DNA of 64,000 nucleotides, from positions 1 through 64,000 of the forward strand of contig CANQVX010000002.1 of assembly GCA_947627355.1 (NCBI GenBank), in the 5' to 3' direction. Each line of letters begins with the position of its first letter. Position 1 is the stretch's first letter. Made by a program: the position numbers and the translations under genes. This document shows positions 42,031 through 50,632 of the stretch, one piece after another. The notes below the pieces were generated by a model, which was given only the letters and a program-made list of their open reading frames with translations, was not told the DNA's origin and searched no databases. This stretch comes from an uncultured Bacilli bacterium (GTDB taxonomy: Bacteria; Bacillota_I; Bacilli_A; RFN20; CAG-631).

Positions 42031-43017
42031 TTAACATTTAAAGTTGTTGGATATGATTTTATAAAAATAGTTATATACAGATTTTAATTGTTCATTATTC
42101 ACATAATAATTTTTGTGTAGAATAAACCTACCATAAAACAATTTGTTGATTTCTTCACACACATATTGTTTAATACCATCACTAGTTACGATTTCGTTAA
42201 ATAAATATAGAGTATATGTTATTTGTCTAATGCTTGAATTGCAAAGCTTATTATGTCTTATATCCTTGCTTATTCCACAATTTCTTAGATATTTAATTAC
42301 AGATCTATCCGGGATGCTATTATTATCTTTTACGAAAAGATTAGATAATATACAAACATTATGAGCAACGGCGTTTCGTAATTTTCTTGCTTCATTTAAT
42401 GCGAAAAAATATTTTTTTTCATTTAAAGCGTAGTAATCAGTAAAAAATTTAAAAAACTTAATTAATTCGCCAAAAGAAACAATTTTTAGAAATTCCCATA
42501 ATGGAAGGTTTTCTATTTTCTTATCCTCTTGCAAATTATATTTTAAAAATGTTGCTTTATAATATTCACTAGTCTTTTTTGACATAATACTGTTGTGTAT
42601 GAGTTTTGGATGTTGCGGATCATTATAATCTTCATCAAGAAAAAGATTTACGATGTTATAGCCATCCTCTCCAGGAATAGATTCAACAAGTTTTGATATT
42701 TTAAGTTTTAAATAATGTTCGATGCTGGTAGTCATATTAAAAAGCAAAAGCCTTAATCTATAATCAATAATTGCTAAATCAATTAGATAAGCGAAGTCCA
42801 AATCGATATATTTGCCTTTTAGTTCACCACATTGATAAACAGGAAAATTATTTTTATATGATGTCACGTTTTCATAACTATTATTATCTGACAAATATTT
42901 CATGGCATCGGCCACACTATAAAATTCAAACTTAATATTCTTTTCAATTAAATGTTGAATCATTTCGGGTATAGTTAACATTTTCTCTAATGTATTTACT
43001 GTTTGATTTGCGTTCAT
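42031..43017 (-). CDS. Abi_2 (AbiD/AbiF-type) protein with a HEPN-like RxxxxH motif
   Basis: This protein of about 328 residues has the Abi_2 pattern: an N-terminal TIPEMIQHLIEKNIKF, the helical YLIDLAIIDYRLRLLLFNMT and the ENLPLWEFLKIVSFGELIKF block, then EARKLRNAVAHN. The R-N-A-V-A-H stretch is a HEPN-type active site, as in RNA-cleaving toxins. Abi_2 proteins abort phage infection in lactococci. The true start is the ATG at 43017 behind AAAGGAGGTG; the longer frame begins inside the promoter region. Two copies of a structured RNA lie immediately downstream on the same strand, which suggests a protein-RNA unit. Confidence 0.85.
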   Translation of the reverse strand: MNANQTVNTLEKMLTIPEMIQHLIEKNIKFEFYSVADAMKYLSDNNSYENVTSYKNNFPVYQCGELKGKYIDLDFAYLIDLAIIDYRLRLLLFNMTTSIEHYLKLKISKLVESIPGEDGYNIVNLFLDEDYNDPQHPKLIHNSIMSKKTSEYYKATFLKYNLQEDKKIENLPLWEFLKIVSFGELIKFFKFFTDYYALNEKKYFFALNEARKLRNAVAHNVCILSNLFVKDNNSIPDRSVIKYLRNCGISKDIRHNKLCNSSIRQITYTLYLFNEIVTSDGIKQYVCEEINKLFYGRFILHKNYYVNNEQLKSVYNYFYKIISNNFKC

Positions 43018-43271
43018 TTTTTCACCTCCTTTTTTAGTTAAATTATATAACATAATTAAGTCAAAAAACAAACAAAAAGATGTTTAAAATTTGTCGGTAA
43101 AAACGGGAAAAATTATGAAATTTTGCTAAAAAATTTATAAGAAAAAATTGACAAAAATTTGATACAAATTTGATATGTTTTTTTGCTTGTATTTAACATT
43201 TTTATTAAATATTTAATGTTAATTTAAAGTGTCTATGTTATACTTTTTAACTAGATAGGACGGATAATAAA

Positions 43272-44294
43272 ATGAAAAACAAAAAAATATGTTTAACATT
43301 ACTTGCTAGTATTTGTATGTGTGCTGGTTGTAATGAATCATCTTCTAAAACTAAACCAAACACTGATGGAAAGACTTTAACTGATTTTATTGATGTAACT
43401 AAGATTGATATTGAAGTTGATGAAACGTTTGATTTAAATCCATATTTTTTAAATCCTGATGCTCCATTTAGTTTTCAAATCATTAATGAAAAAACAGCAA
43501 GTCTAAATGATAAAGTTATCACAGGTGTTAAGAAAGGTAGCACTGAGTTATATATCTATTATGGTGATTCATATCAAAAGATACCTGTTAATGTTTTTGA
43601 TAAGAAGGCTTTAAAGATGTCGTTTGATTTTTCTAAGGGTAGATTATATAACAAGAAAGTCTTAATCTTTGGTGATAGTGTTAGTTATGGAGCAGGCTTA
43701 AAAGCAGGAGAGTCTAAATGGTGGGAAATCTTACAATCTAATTTAGGATTCAATGCTACTAACTATGCTGTTAGCGGTACTACTATGACCTATATGTATG
43801 CTGGTAGTAACATTGAAAAAGAATATAGATCAAGTGGTCGTATGTTTAATGGTGTTGGTTTTATATTATCTAATATAAATCAAGTTAAAACTGCTGATTA
43901 TATCTTTATTTTCTATGGTCATAATGATTTATATTTCCAACCACCTATTGGCGATAGTAATGAAGCACCTAAAACTTTAGATGAATGTACCTCATTCAAA
44001 GCTTCTTATGCTTATGGTATCAACACAATTCAAGAAAATAATCCAAAGGCAAGAATTATACTAATCACACCTAACTATAGTATTTATACACCTAATCCAA
44101 ATTACAATATTCATTTGGGTTATGCTGATTATAATGAAGCTATTTTAGATTTAGCAGAATATTATAGGTTGAAAACTTATTATATTTGGGAGTTAACTAA
44201 AGAAGCTCATGAAAAACAAAGTATTCTTGCTGATAATGTGCATATGAATGCTAGAGGTCATCAAATTCTAGCAGATTATATACTAAACTCATAA
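43272..44294 (+). CDS. secreted SGNH-hydrolase lipoprotein with an Ig-like domain
   Basis: A lipoprotein signal peptide ends at ICMCAGC (Cys20). Residues about 35-110 look like a bacterial Ig-like (BIG_2) domain with KKGSTELYIYYGDSY. The SGNH domain follows with VLIFGDSVSYGAG (catalytic Ser), FFYGHNDLYF-type Asn block and the terminal DNVHMNARGH (Asp, His). It likely removes acyl groups from extracellular or wall glycans. It is a single-gene unit that ends at a 10-bp terminator. Its upstream region is shared with the divergent Abi_2 gene. Confidence 0.88.
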   Translation: MKNKKICLTLLASICMCAGCNESSSKTKPNTDGKTLTDFIDVTKIDIEVDETFDLNPYFLNPDAPFSFQIINEKTASLNDKVITGVKKGSTELYIYYGDSYQKIPVNVFDKKALKMSFDFSKGRLYNKKVLIFGDSVSYGAGLKAGESKWWEILQSNLGFNATNYAVSGTTMTYMYAGSNIEKEYRSSGRMFNGVGFILSNINQVKTADYIFIFYGHNDLYFQPPIGDSNEAPKTLDECTSFKASYAYGINTIQENNPKARIILITPNYSIYTPNPNYNIHLGYADYNEAILDLAEYYRLKTYYIWELTKEAHEKQSILADNVHMNARGHQILADYILNS

Positions 44295-44301
44295 TTGTTA
44301 C

Positions 44302-44330
44302 AATGGTCCACTAAGTGGGCCATTTTTTAA
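44302..44330 (+). terminator. terminator of the SGNH lipoprotein gene
   Basis: AATGGTCCAC (44302-44311) pairs with GTGGGCCATT (44315-44324), loop TAA, with one G-T pair, then TTTTT. Confidence 0.88.
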
Positions 44331-44385
44331 ATAATTAATGCTAAAAATAATTATAAATGTTACAATGACTATGCAAGGGGTTGGT

Positions 44386-45600
44386 ATGATGGATAAAGAA
44401 ATTAGTAATCTAATAGCTTTAGAAACCAAAAGACAAAACGAAGGTATCGAACTGATAGCATCAGAAAATTATACAAGTAAAGATATTAGAGATGCTTGTG
44501 GTTCAATCTTAACTAATAAATATGCTGAAGGATATCCAAGTAAAAGATATTATGGTGGTTGTGAATATATCGATGCTGTTGAACAATTAGCTATCGATAG
44601 ATTATGTAAACTATTCAATGCTAAATATGCTAATGTTCAACCTCATAGTGGATCACAAGCTAATGCTGCAGCATATAGAGCATTACTTCCTAATGGAGGA
44701 AAAATACTAAGCCTAGTTTTAAATGACGGAGGTCATTTAACTCATGGTAGTCCAGTTAGTTTTTCATCTCATTTATATCAATTTGTTCATTATCCATTAA
44801 ATAAAGATGGTAAGTTAGATTATGATAAGATACTAGAAATAGCAAAAATTGAAAAACCAGATGTAATTCTTGCTGGTTATAGTGCTTATCCATATGCTAT
44901 AGATTTTTCTAAGTTTAGAAAGATTTGTGATGAAGTTAATTGTTATCTAATGGTTGATATGGCTCATATTGCTGGACTTATAGCGGCTGGATTACATCAA
45001 AATCCAGTTGATTATGCTGATATAGTTACCTCAACAACTCATAAGACTCTTAGAGGTCCTAGAGGTGGTATCATACTAACTAATAGCGAAACCTTGATAA
45101 AAAAGATTAACAGTGCTATCTTTCCATATTATCAAGGTGGACCACTTGAACATATCATAGCTGGTAAAGCAATCTGCTTTAAAGAAGCTAGTAGTGATAT
45201 GTTTAAAGAATATGCAAGACAAGTAATAGAAAACACTAAAGCGTGTCGTGATGAATTATATCGTTTAGGTGCTATTGTTAGTGATACAAATAATCATCTA
45301 TTCTTACTAAATACCCTAGATAGTTATAATCTAACAGGTTTAGAAGCTCAAATACTACTAGAAAAAGCAAACATTACAACTAATAAGAATATGATACCTA
45401 ATGATATCTTGACACCAAATAAAACAAGTGGTCTTAGAATTGGTTTTGCTGCTATTACAACCAGGGGTTGTAATAAAAACGAAGCTATTCTAATAGCTAA
45501 TCTAATTCATAATATATTATCAAATAAGTTATCAATAGAAGATGCTAGAAAACAAGTTTCTATGCTAACTAATAACTGGAAGAAGATAGAAGAAATATAA
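44386..45600 (+). CDS. glyA: serine hydroxymethyltransferase
   Basis: It converts serine and tetrahydrofolate to glycine and methylene-THF, the main one-carbon source. PLP motifs are present: NVQPHSGSQANAA, VDMAHIAGLIAAG and the Schiff-base TSTTHKTLRGPRGG. About 404 residues. The start is the ATG at 44386 (MMDKEISN), which has AAGGGG five bases upstream; an in-frame ATG sixteen codons earlier lacks a site. It is a single-gene unit and ends at a terminator (about 45633-45662). Confidence 0.96.
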   Translation: MMDKEISNLIALETKRQNEGIELIASENYTSKDIRDACGSILTNKYAEGYPSKRYYGGCEYIDAVEQLAIDRLCKLFNAKYANVQPHSGSQANAAAYRALLPNGGKILSLVLNDGGHLTHGSPVSFSSHLYQFVHYPLNKDGKLDYDKILEIAKIEKPDVILAGYSAYPYAIDFSKFRKICDEVNCYLMVDMAHIAGLIAAGLHQNPVDYADIVTSTTHKTLRGPRGGIILTNSETLIKKINSAIFPYYQGGPLEHIIAGKAICFKEASSDMFKEYARQVIENTKACRDELYRLGAIVSDTNNHLFLLNTLDSYNLTGLEAQILLEKANITTNKNMIPNDILTPNKTSGLRIGFAAITTRGCNKNEAILIANLIHNILSNKLSIEDARKQVSMLTNNWKKIEEI

Positions 45601-45929
45601 TAAAATTATCGATAGAAACGGATAAAATTGTTAAAAGGAAGATGTAAAAGTCTTCTTTTTTCATAATTGCATCAAATAAGTGTCATATTTAAATCAATAA
45701 AAGCATAAATTAGTCTTATGCTTATTATAAAAACACGATAAAAACGATAAAATTGATAAAAATATATTTATCTTAAATTTCTCTATTTTTATTGATTCTA
45801 TCGACAAATTTTATGTTTTTGTTATTTCTATTACCTATATTTGGAAATTCATGTACAAAAATCTCGTTGAATTTTTAACTATAATCATTTAAAATGATTA
45901 TAATTAAATTTGTGAAAGGAACCCATTAC
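45601..45929 (+). other. 329-bp spacer with terminator and dispersed palindromic motif
   Basis: The first part holds AAAGGAAGA paired with TCTTCTTTT (about 45633-45662), a terminator for glyA. Near 45607 and 45792 the motif ATCGATAGAA / GATTCTATCGACAAA occurs, which is also seen in several other spacers of the window. The end contains the AAAGGAACCC ribosome binding site for the next gene. No further gene is recognised. Confidence 0.5.
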
Positions 45930-46649
45930 ATGCGTCATCAAGGAAAAATAACATTTATTTTGACTCTTATGCTTATTTCCCTCATTAGTGTGGGTTTTTC
46001 ATCATGGAAACTTTCTGATGAAGGAACAATTTATGGCAACATAAAAGCAGATAATGTTATCAATGCTGGCGAATATATTAAATATAATGCTGATCAAAGT
46101 AATTTAAATTCGAAATTCGTTTATTCTGAAGATGGATTTGTTGTAATCAATCCAGCTTATACTTCTTCAAATTACGAAGGAATAGAACCATATTTAACCT
46201 CTTATGATGTTTCTTTTGATGTTGTATACGACCTTGATTTCCAAACACTTGTTGGTTATTTAACTGCTGGCAATCATATAACTACAGTTAAAGAAGCAAT
46301 CGTAACATTTACATTAGCTTATTCTAATAAAGTTGACGAAAACGTTATTAGTTTGTTCAAAGGTGAAGCAAACTGCAGTGATGCTCTTAAAGAACTTTCT
46401 ACAGGCTCGGTTAATGCTTATTCTCAAATATCACCAGATAAAAGTGCTCGCTATTTTAAACGCTCAATATCATTTTCAAAAGAAAACAAAAAACAAGAAT
46501 TGCTTGCAACAAAGCAACGATTTCAAATTACATATACAATTAGCGTTAGTGACAATCATCAAAATGCTGAATATTTTAAAGCCAACATTTATCCATCATT
46601 AAGCAAAATCGAATTCGAAATGCAAACCGAATTAACGGTTGTATATTGA
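45930..46649 (+). CDS. TasA/camelysin-like secreted protein
   Basis: This protein of about 239 residues has a signal peptide (MRHQGKITFILTLMLISLIS) followed by VGFSSWKLSDEGTIYGNIKA. SipW-type signals, followed by a strand-rich domain, are typical of TasA/camelysin biofilm and surface proteins. No sipW-like signal peptidase gene is in the window. The ATG at 45930 follows AAAGGAACCC; the longer frame from 45894 lacks a site. It is followed by a second secreted protein that shares the S-x-x-W-K-L motif. Confidence 0.6.
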   Translation: MRHQGKITFILTLMLISLISVGFSSWKLSDEGTIYGNIKADNVINAGEYIKYNADQSNLNSKFVYSEDGFVVINPAYTSSNYEGIEPYLTSYDVSFDVVYDLDFQTLVGYLTAGNHITTVKEAIVTFTLAYSNKVDENVISLFKGEANCSDALKELSTGSVNAYSQISPDKSARYFKRSISFSKENKKQELLATKQRFQITYTISVSDNHQNAEYFKANIYPSLSKIEFEMQTELTVVY

Positions 46650-46660
46650 GGTAAAATAAT

Positions 46661-49621
46661 ATGAAAACGAAGAAAAATTTTAAATTTCATTATTTCTTTT
46701 TGATATTAATTTTAGCCTCTGTGTTTATTTCAGTTGGCTCTGCCACCTGGAAACTTTTTGGTCGCGACACAATTGGCACTCCAAAATATGATGAAGGAAA
46801 CAAACTTGCTAAATACTTTGATGAGTCTTATAGTGTTGTGTATAATGGCGAAACACAATCCACTATACCTTCATTCAAGGAAGGAAATCCCGGAGATAAA
46901 CAACTAACAGATTTCAATTATAAATTTACAAAATATCACACAACAACAACTGCAACACCAAAAGATGCTAACAAATATACTGTTGCTATAACTCCAAAAA
47001 ATAATTCAAGCACTCAACCTCTATATGTAACATTAACAATTGAAAAAAGAAAAGTAAAACTTAACAAGGATACGGTTGAAATTGATTATACAGGAACACA
47101 TCCAACAGTATCAACAATACTAAATAATCAATTTGTAGATGCTGAAACATATTCAGATGGTAAGAATGGTGTTTGTGTACCTGAATATACTACCGATTAT
47201 AGTATTAGCAATTTAACTAATGGGGTAGAACAACATAAAACCAACACAATTGATGTTGGTAGTACATATACCGGCACAATTAATCAAAATGCAAACTCTA
47301 ATTTTGAAATTCAAGGAACGAATTTTGTATTAAAATATAAAACCGTTCAATGGGATAGTGATAACAAATACTATACTATTGAAGATGCTTTAAATATTGC
47401 AACATCTGGCACATTAACAGTTAAAGCAAACACTTCGTTTGCTGGTGTTAGTGTTGCCAAAAAAGAATATGATGCAACAGGAGAAACAGCGACATATACA
47501 ATAAATCCCAACACGGAATTGTTGCTTCCATATGATGGAACAAATGGACATGCATATGATTCTAATCTTACAGCTTCATCATTTAATAATAACTTAAAAT
47601 TAGAATTAATAATAGCTCCTAACATAACTCTTAACAATAACAATGGAACGATAACTATTGGTGGAGTTACAACAGGAGCGCAAGGTGGATATTCTGGTGG
47701 AACCGCCGGAGATTATGCTCAAATAACAATGGATAGCAACTCTAAAATTATATCTACAGGAAATATTATTTCCTGGGGATTTATAGTTGAAAAAAACGCA
47801 AACAATGGTTCTCAAGTTGAAATAAAATCAGGGATGATAAAACTGCCATTTATAGTATATGAACATAGAGGAGGGACACAATTTGTTGATATGGTTGGTG
47901 GAGCTGGGAAAGCCGATAATCCAGAATTATATACATCACCATTTAATGTGTTTTACATGGAAAATGTTCGTGTTAAATTAATTGTTGACAGTGGTGCAAA
48001 CGTCGAGGGGCACGCAAATTTACACACATCTACGCCAAATCAAGATAACACCACAGACATAAATATAGTTGGAACAAGCGATAAAAGTTTGATTAATTTA
48101 TCTCCCGGAACAAAAATGGTTGTTAAATGTGTTAATGGTATTTCTGATTTGGAAATTATAGGAAGCGCTGTTGTAAATCATCTTTCTATTACATTATCGG
48201 TATTAAGTAAAACAGTAACTTTGACTACCGAACAGGTTCATTTTCCTATTTCGTATAGATACAACGTTACACTTAGTCCGTATGAAAATAGACCATCAGT
48301 AGTAACAGCAACAGCACAAAAACTAAAACTACTTCCTAGTTCAACGTTGACGGTTTCAAAAAACGTCACATTTGAAGTTGATGAACTTGTTGTTTACGAT
48401 AAAAGTTCTTTGAGTGATTTAGATGACCCAGGAATAATACCTTATCCAAAAAAAGACACAGACGCATATTTAATCGTAAATGGAACGATAACCGGAAATA
48501 GTATCGCCGGAAAAGTTCAAACTAGCGAAAAAGAAAGTGGGGCGGTTTTAAGAACCACAAAAGGAAACTCAATTACTACTCAAGAATTAAAAGTAAAAAA
48601 TACCTTAAGTTTAGTTGACACATTGCTTGGAAAAGGACACACTTCACAATATAAGGAAATAACTCAAGTATTAATTGGACCGATATATGATAGTGGAGTT
48701 GTTAGTAATTTATCCGTTGGAATGTATGTTTCAAAAGATGGCATGTGGGATACAGCAGATCAAACATTTAATGTAAGTTATAAGTACATGTTAAAGAGTG
48801 ATAACGGAGTAAACAAACTTATTGGACAAGATATTAATAACACAAACGTTACTCAATATAACTTGCAAGAAACTTATCCATTGAATAATCTTGAATTATC
48901 CGGATATACTTTCTTAGGATGGTATAGTGATGAAAAATGCGAAACTAAGATTGACCAATTAGTGGGTGCTCAATTCTATGGAGATATAACATTATATGGA
49001 TTATTTGAATTGAAGAAAGTAGATTCATTATACATTCAATATGAAATAACTAAAGAAGGTTATGACTCATCTAAATATAGTCCATTAACATTGTCTATTG
49101 ACAGTATCGATGCTTATAATCCATTTGAAGACAAATGGTTAACTCAAGACGACTATAACATTTATGTTGAGCAATATTTTGGTGGTTGGACAATTGTTGT
49201 TAGTGGGCAAGAAATTGGAACCTATTCGGATGTAGAAAGTTTGAGAACAGCACTTAAATCAGAACAAGTTCCTGGTGGTAGCGAAGTAACATTAAGAACT
49301 AAATATAGTCAAAAAATTAAACTCACTTTTACTGTTACTGCAACAAGCGAAAAGAAGATTGGTGGGGGTAGTGATAAGCACGCAAGTGCTGAAATAATTA
49401 TTGATAAATCGAAAGAAACCGAACAAAGAAAATCGCTGAGCGCAACAGGAAAAGGCGCGGGATTACTTGAATCTGTAGGAAAAGAAACTTTCAGCGAAGA
49501 AATGTGGCTTCGTCCTGGACAAACATATGATGTTACGATTACTGAAGGAAAAATATCGTCTGGAAGTCAATCAGGAACAGCCGAAAGCACAGACATCAAC
49601 ATAACTGTAAGCAATACATAA
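46661..49621 (+). CDS. large secreted surface protein with InlB-type repeat
   Basis: This 986-residue protein begins with a signal segment (FHYFFLILILASVFISVGSA) followed by TWKLFGRDTIG. Domains seen in order are MBG-like strand-rich segments (about 40-210), a long region of Asn/Thr-rich strands of beta-helix type (about 220-640), an InlB/Listeria-Bacteroides repeat (LSGYTFLGWYSDEKCETKID, about 745-775) and a C-terminal strand-rich module. There is no LPXTG motif and no C-terminal membrane anchor, so it may be released or bound by other means. It likely forms one operon with the preceding gene. Confidence 0.7.
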   Translation: MKTKKNFKFHYFFLILILASVFISVGSATWKLFGRDTIGTPKYDEGNKLAKYFDESYSVVYNGETQSTIPSFKEGNPGDKQLTDFNYKFTKYHTTTTATPKDANKYTVAITPKNNSSTQPLYVTLTIEKRKVKLNKDTVEIDYTGTHPTVSTILNNQFVDAETYSDGKNGVCVPEYTTDYSISNLTNGVEQHKTNTIDVGSTYTGTINQNANSNFEIQGTNFVLKYKTVQWDSDNKYYTIEDALNIATSGTLTVKANTSFAGVSVAKKEYDATGETATYTINPNTELLLPYDGTNGHAYDSNLTASSFNNNLKLELIIAPNITLNNNNGTITIGGVTTGAQGGYSGGTAGDYAQITMDSNSKIISTGNIISWGFIVEKNANNGSQVEIKSGMIKLPFIVYEHRGGTQFVDMVGGAGKADNPELYTSPFNVFYMENVRVKLIVDSGANVEGHANLHTSTPNQDNTTDINIVGTSDKSLINLSPGTKMVVKCVNGISDLEIIGSAVVNHLSITLSVLSKTVTLTTEQVHFPISYRYNVTLSPYENRPSVVTATAQKLKLLPSSTLTVSKNVTFEVDELVVYDKSSLSDLDDPGIIPYPKKDTDAYLIVNGTITGNSIAGKVQTSEKESGAVLRTTKGNSITTQELKVKNTLSLVDTLLGKGHTSQYKEITQVLIGPIYDSGVVSNLSVGMYVSKDGMWDTADQTFNVSYKYMLKSDNGVNKLIGQDINNTNVTQYNLQETYPLNNLELSGYTFLGWYSDEKCETKIDQLVGAQFYGDITLYGLFELKKVDSLYIQYEITKEGYDSSKYSPLTLSIDSIDAYNPFEDKWLTQDDYNIYVEQYFGGWTIVVSGQEIGTYSDVESLRTALKSEQVPGGSEVTLRTKYSQKIKLTFTVTATSEKKIGGGSDKHASAEIIIDKSKETEQRKSLSATGKGAGLLESVGKETFSEEMWLRPGQTYDVTITEGKISSGSQSGTAESTDINITVSNT

Positions 49622-49650
49622 TTTATAAATAACATCAAAGGAGTGATTCA

Positions 49651-49920
49651 ATGCTATTTAAAGTACAAATACCAATTGATAAGATATTAATATTTGTTGC
49701 AGCAGTTGCTGTATTAGTAATCATATTAAAGCTTTGCAAAGCAAGTTTTAAATTGATTATTAAGATAGCAATTAATGCATTAATTGGTGGTATTGTTTTA
49801 TTTCTAATCAATTATATACCAAGTATAACTATTCCTATTACTTGGTGGTCAGTATTATTAGTAGGTATATTTGGTATACCTGCAGTAATGATATTAATAG
49901 TTGTATATTTAATAAAATAA
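49651..49920 (+). CDS. BofA-like membrane protein (pro-sigmaK processing inhibitor family)
   Basis: This 89-residue protein has three hydrophobic helices with the family layout LKLCKASFKLIIKIAINAL, IGGIVLFLINYIP and the ending LLVGIFGIPAVMILIVVYLI, which matches BofA proteins. In Bacillus, BofA holds the sigma-K protease inactive during sporulation. No sporulation gene is nearby, so the function here is unknown. It starts 29 bases after the surface-protein stop with AAAGGAGTGA upstream. Confidence 0.75.
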   Translation: MLFKVQIPIDKILIFVAAVAVLVIILKLCKASFKLIIKIAINALIGGIVLFLINYIPSITIPITWWSVLLVGIFGIPAVMILIVVYLIK

Positions 49921-49933
49921 TATAAATATAATA

Positions 49934-49979
49934 AAAAGCACTTTTTAAAAAGAACAAATCTTATCAAAAGTGCTTTTTT
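49934..49979 (+). terminator. terminator after the BofA-like gene
   Basis: AAAAGCACTTTT (49934-49945) pairs with AAAAGTGCTTTT (49966-49977), then TT. The remaining spacer to 50233 is AT-rich, with nothing else recognised apart from a promoter-like region and the ribosome binding site GGAGATGG. Confidence 0.8.
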
Positions 49980-50233
49980 GATGGCTTATATAATTTTTGA
50001 AGTTAATTTTAGAATTCTTTTGTTTTGAAGTTTAAATTTTAATTAAGCTTTTTGTTGGTTGCATCACAAGTAAAAATAACGTTTTGCGTTCTTGCTTGAT
50101 TTTATTTTTGCTTTATTTTACTATAAAGTAAAAGTTAACAAAATAAATTGCGTTAATTTTTACATTAAGTTCTAACTAATTCTTTTTTGTTTTGCCTAGA
50201 TTTATAATTAAGGCGAAATGGAGATGGTTAGAA

Positions 50234-50632
50234 ATGAATTATTATAAAGTTCTTGCTAAATGTGGTCATGTTGGAAGAAACAAATATATTGAAAAATGGT
50301 TTTATATCAAAGCTAAATCTGGCAAAGAGGCGGCAAAAATAGTTCGTGACCTGCCTCGAGTAAAACATCATCACAAAGATGCAATCAAAGATGTAATAAA
50401 AATTAGTTTTGAAGAGTATATAAACGGAAAAAAACTAACGGATCAAGATTTCTTCTTTCACATTCACAACCAAAGAGAACAAAAAATATATAATTGTGTT
50501 GATGAAGAAGATATTAAAGAAGAACAAAGAAAAAGAAAATATAAGATAAAACGCCATAGACAATGGTTGAAAGCTGATGCGTTTATAAAAGAAAGCAATA
50601 AAGAACTTCAAGGAGGTAGATTCTATGATTGA
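50234..50632 (+). CDS. small basic protein of unknown function heading an HTH-protein operon
   Basis: The ATG at 50234 (MNYYKVLAKCGHVGRNKYIE) follows GGAGATGG; the longer frame from 50192 is less likely. The protein of 132 residues is rich in Lys and Arg and has a Cys/His-rich start (CGHVGRNK) plus HHHKDAI and FHIHNQREQK. These could suggest metal or nucleic-acid binding, but no family is recognised. It overlaps the next HTH gene by 8 bases, so it is probably translated with it. Confidence 0.65.
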   Translation: MNYYKVLAKCGHVGRNKYIEKWFYIKAKSGKEAAKIVRDLPRVKHHHKDAIKDVIKISFEEYINGKKLTDQDFFFHIHNQREQKIYNCVDEEDIKEEQRKRKYKIKRHRQWLKADAFIKESNKELQGGRFYD

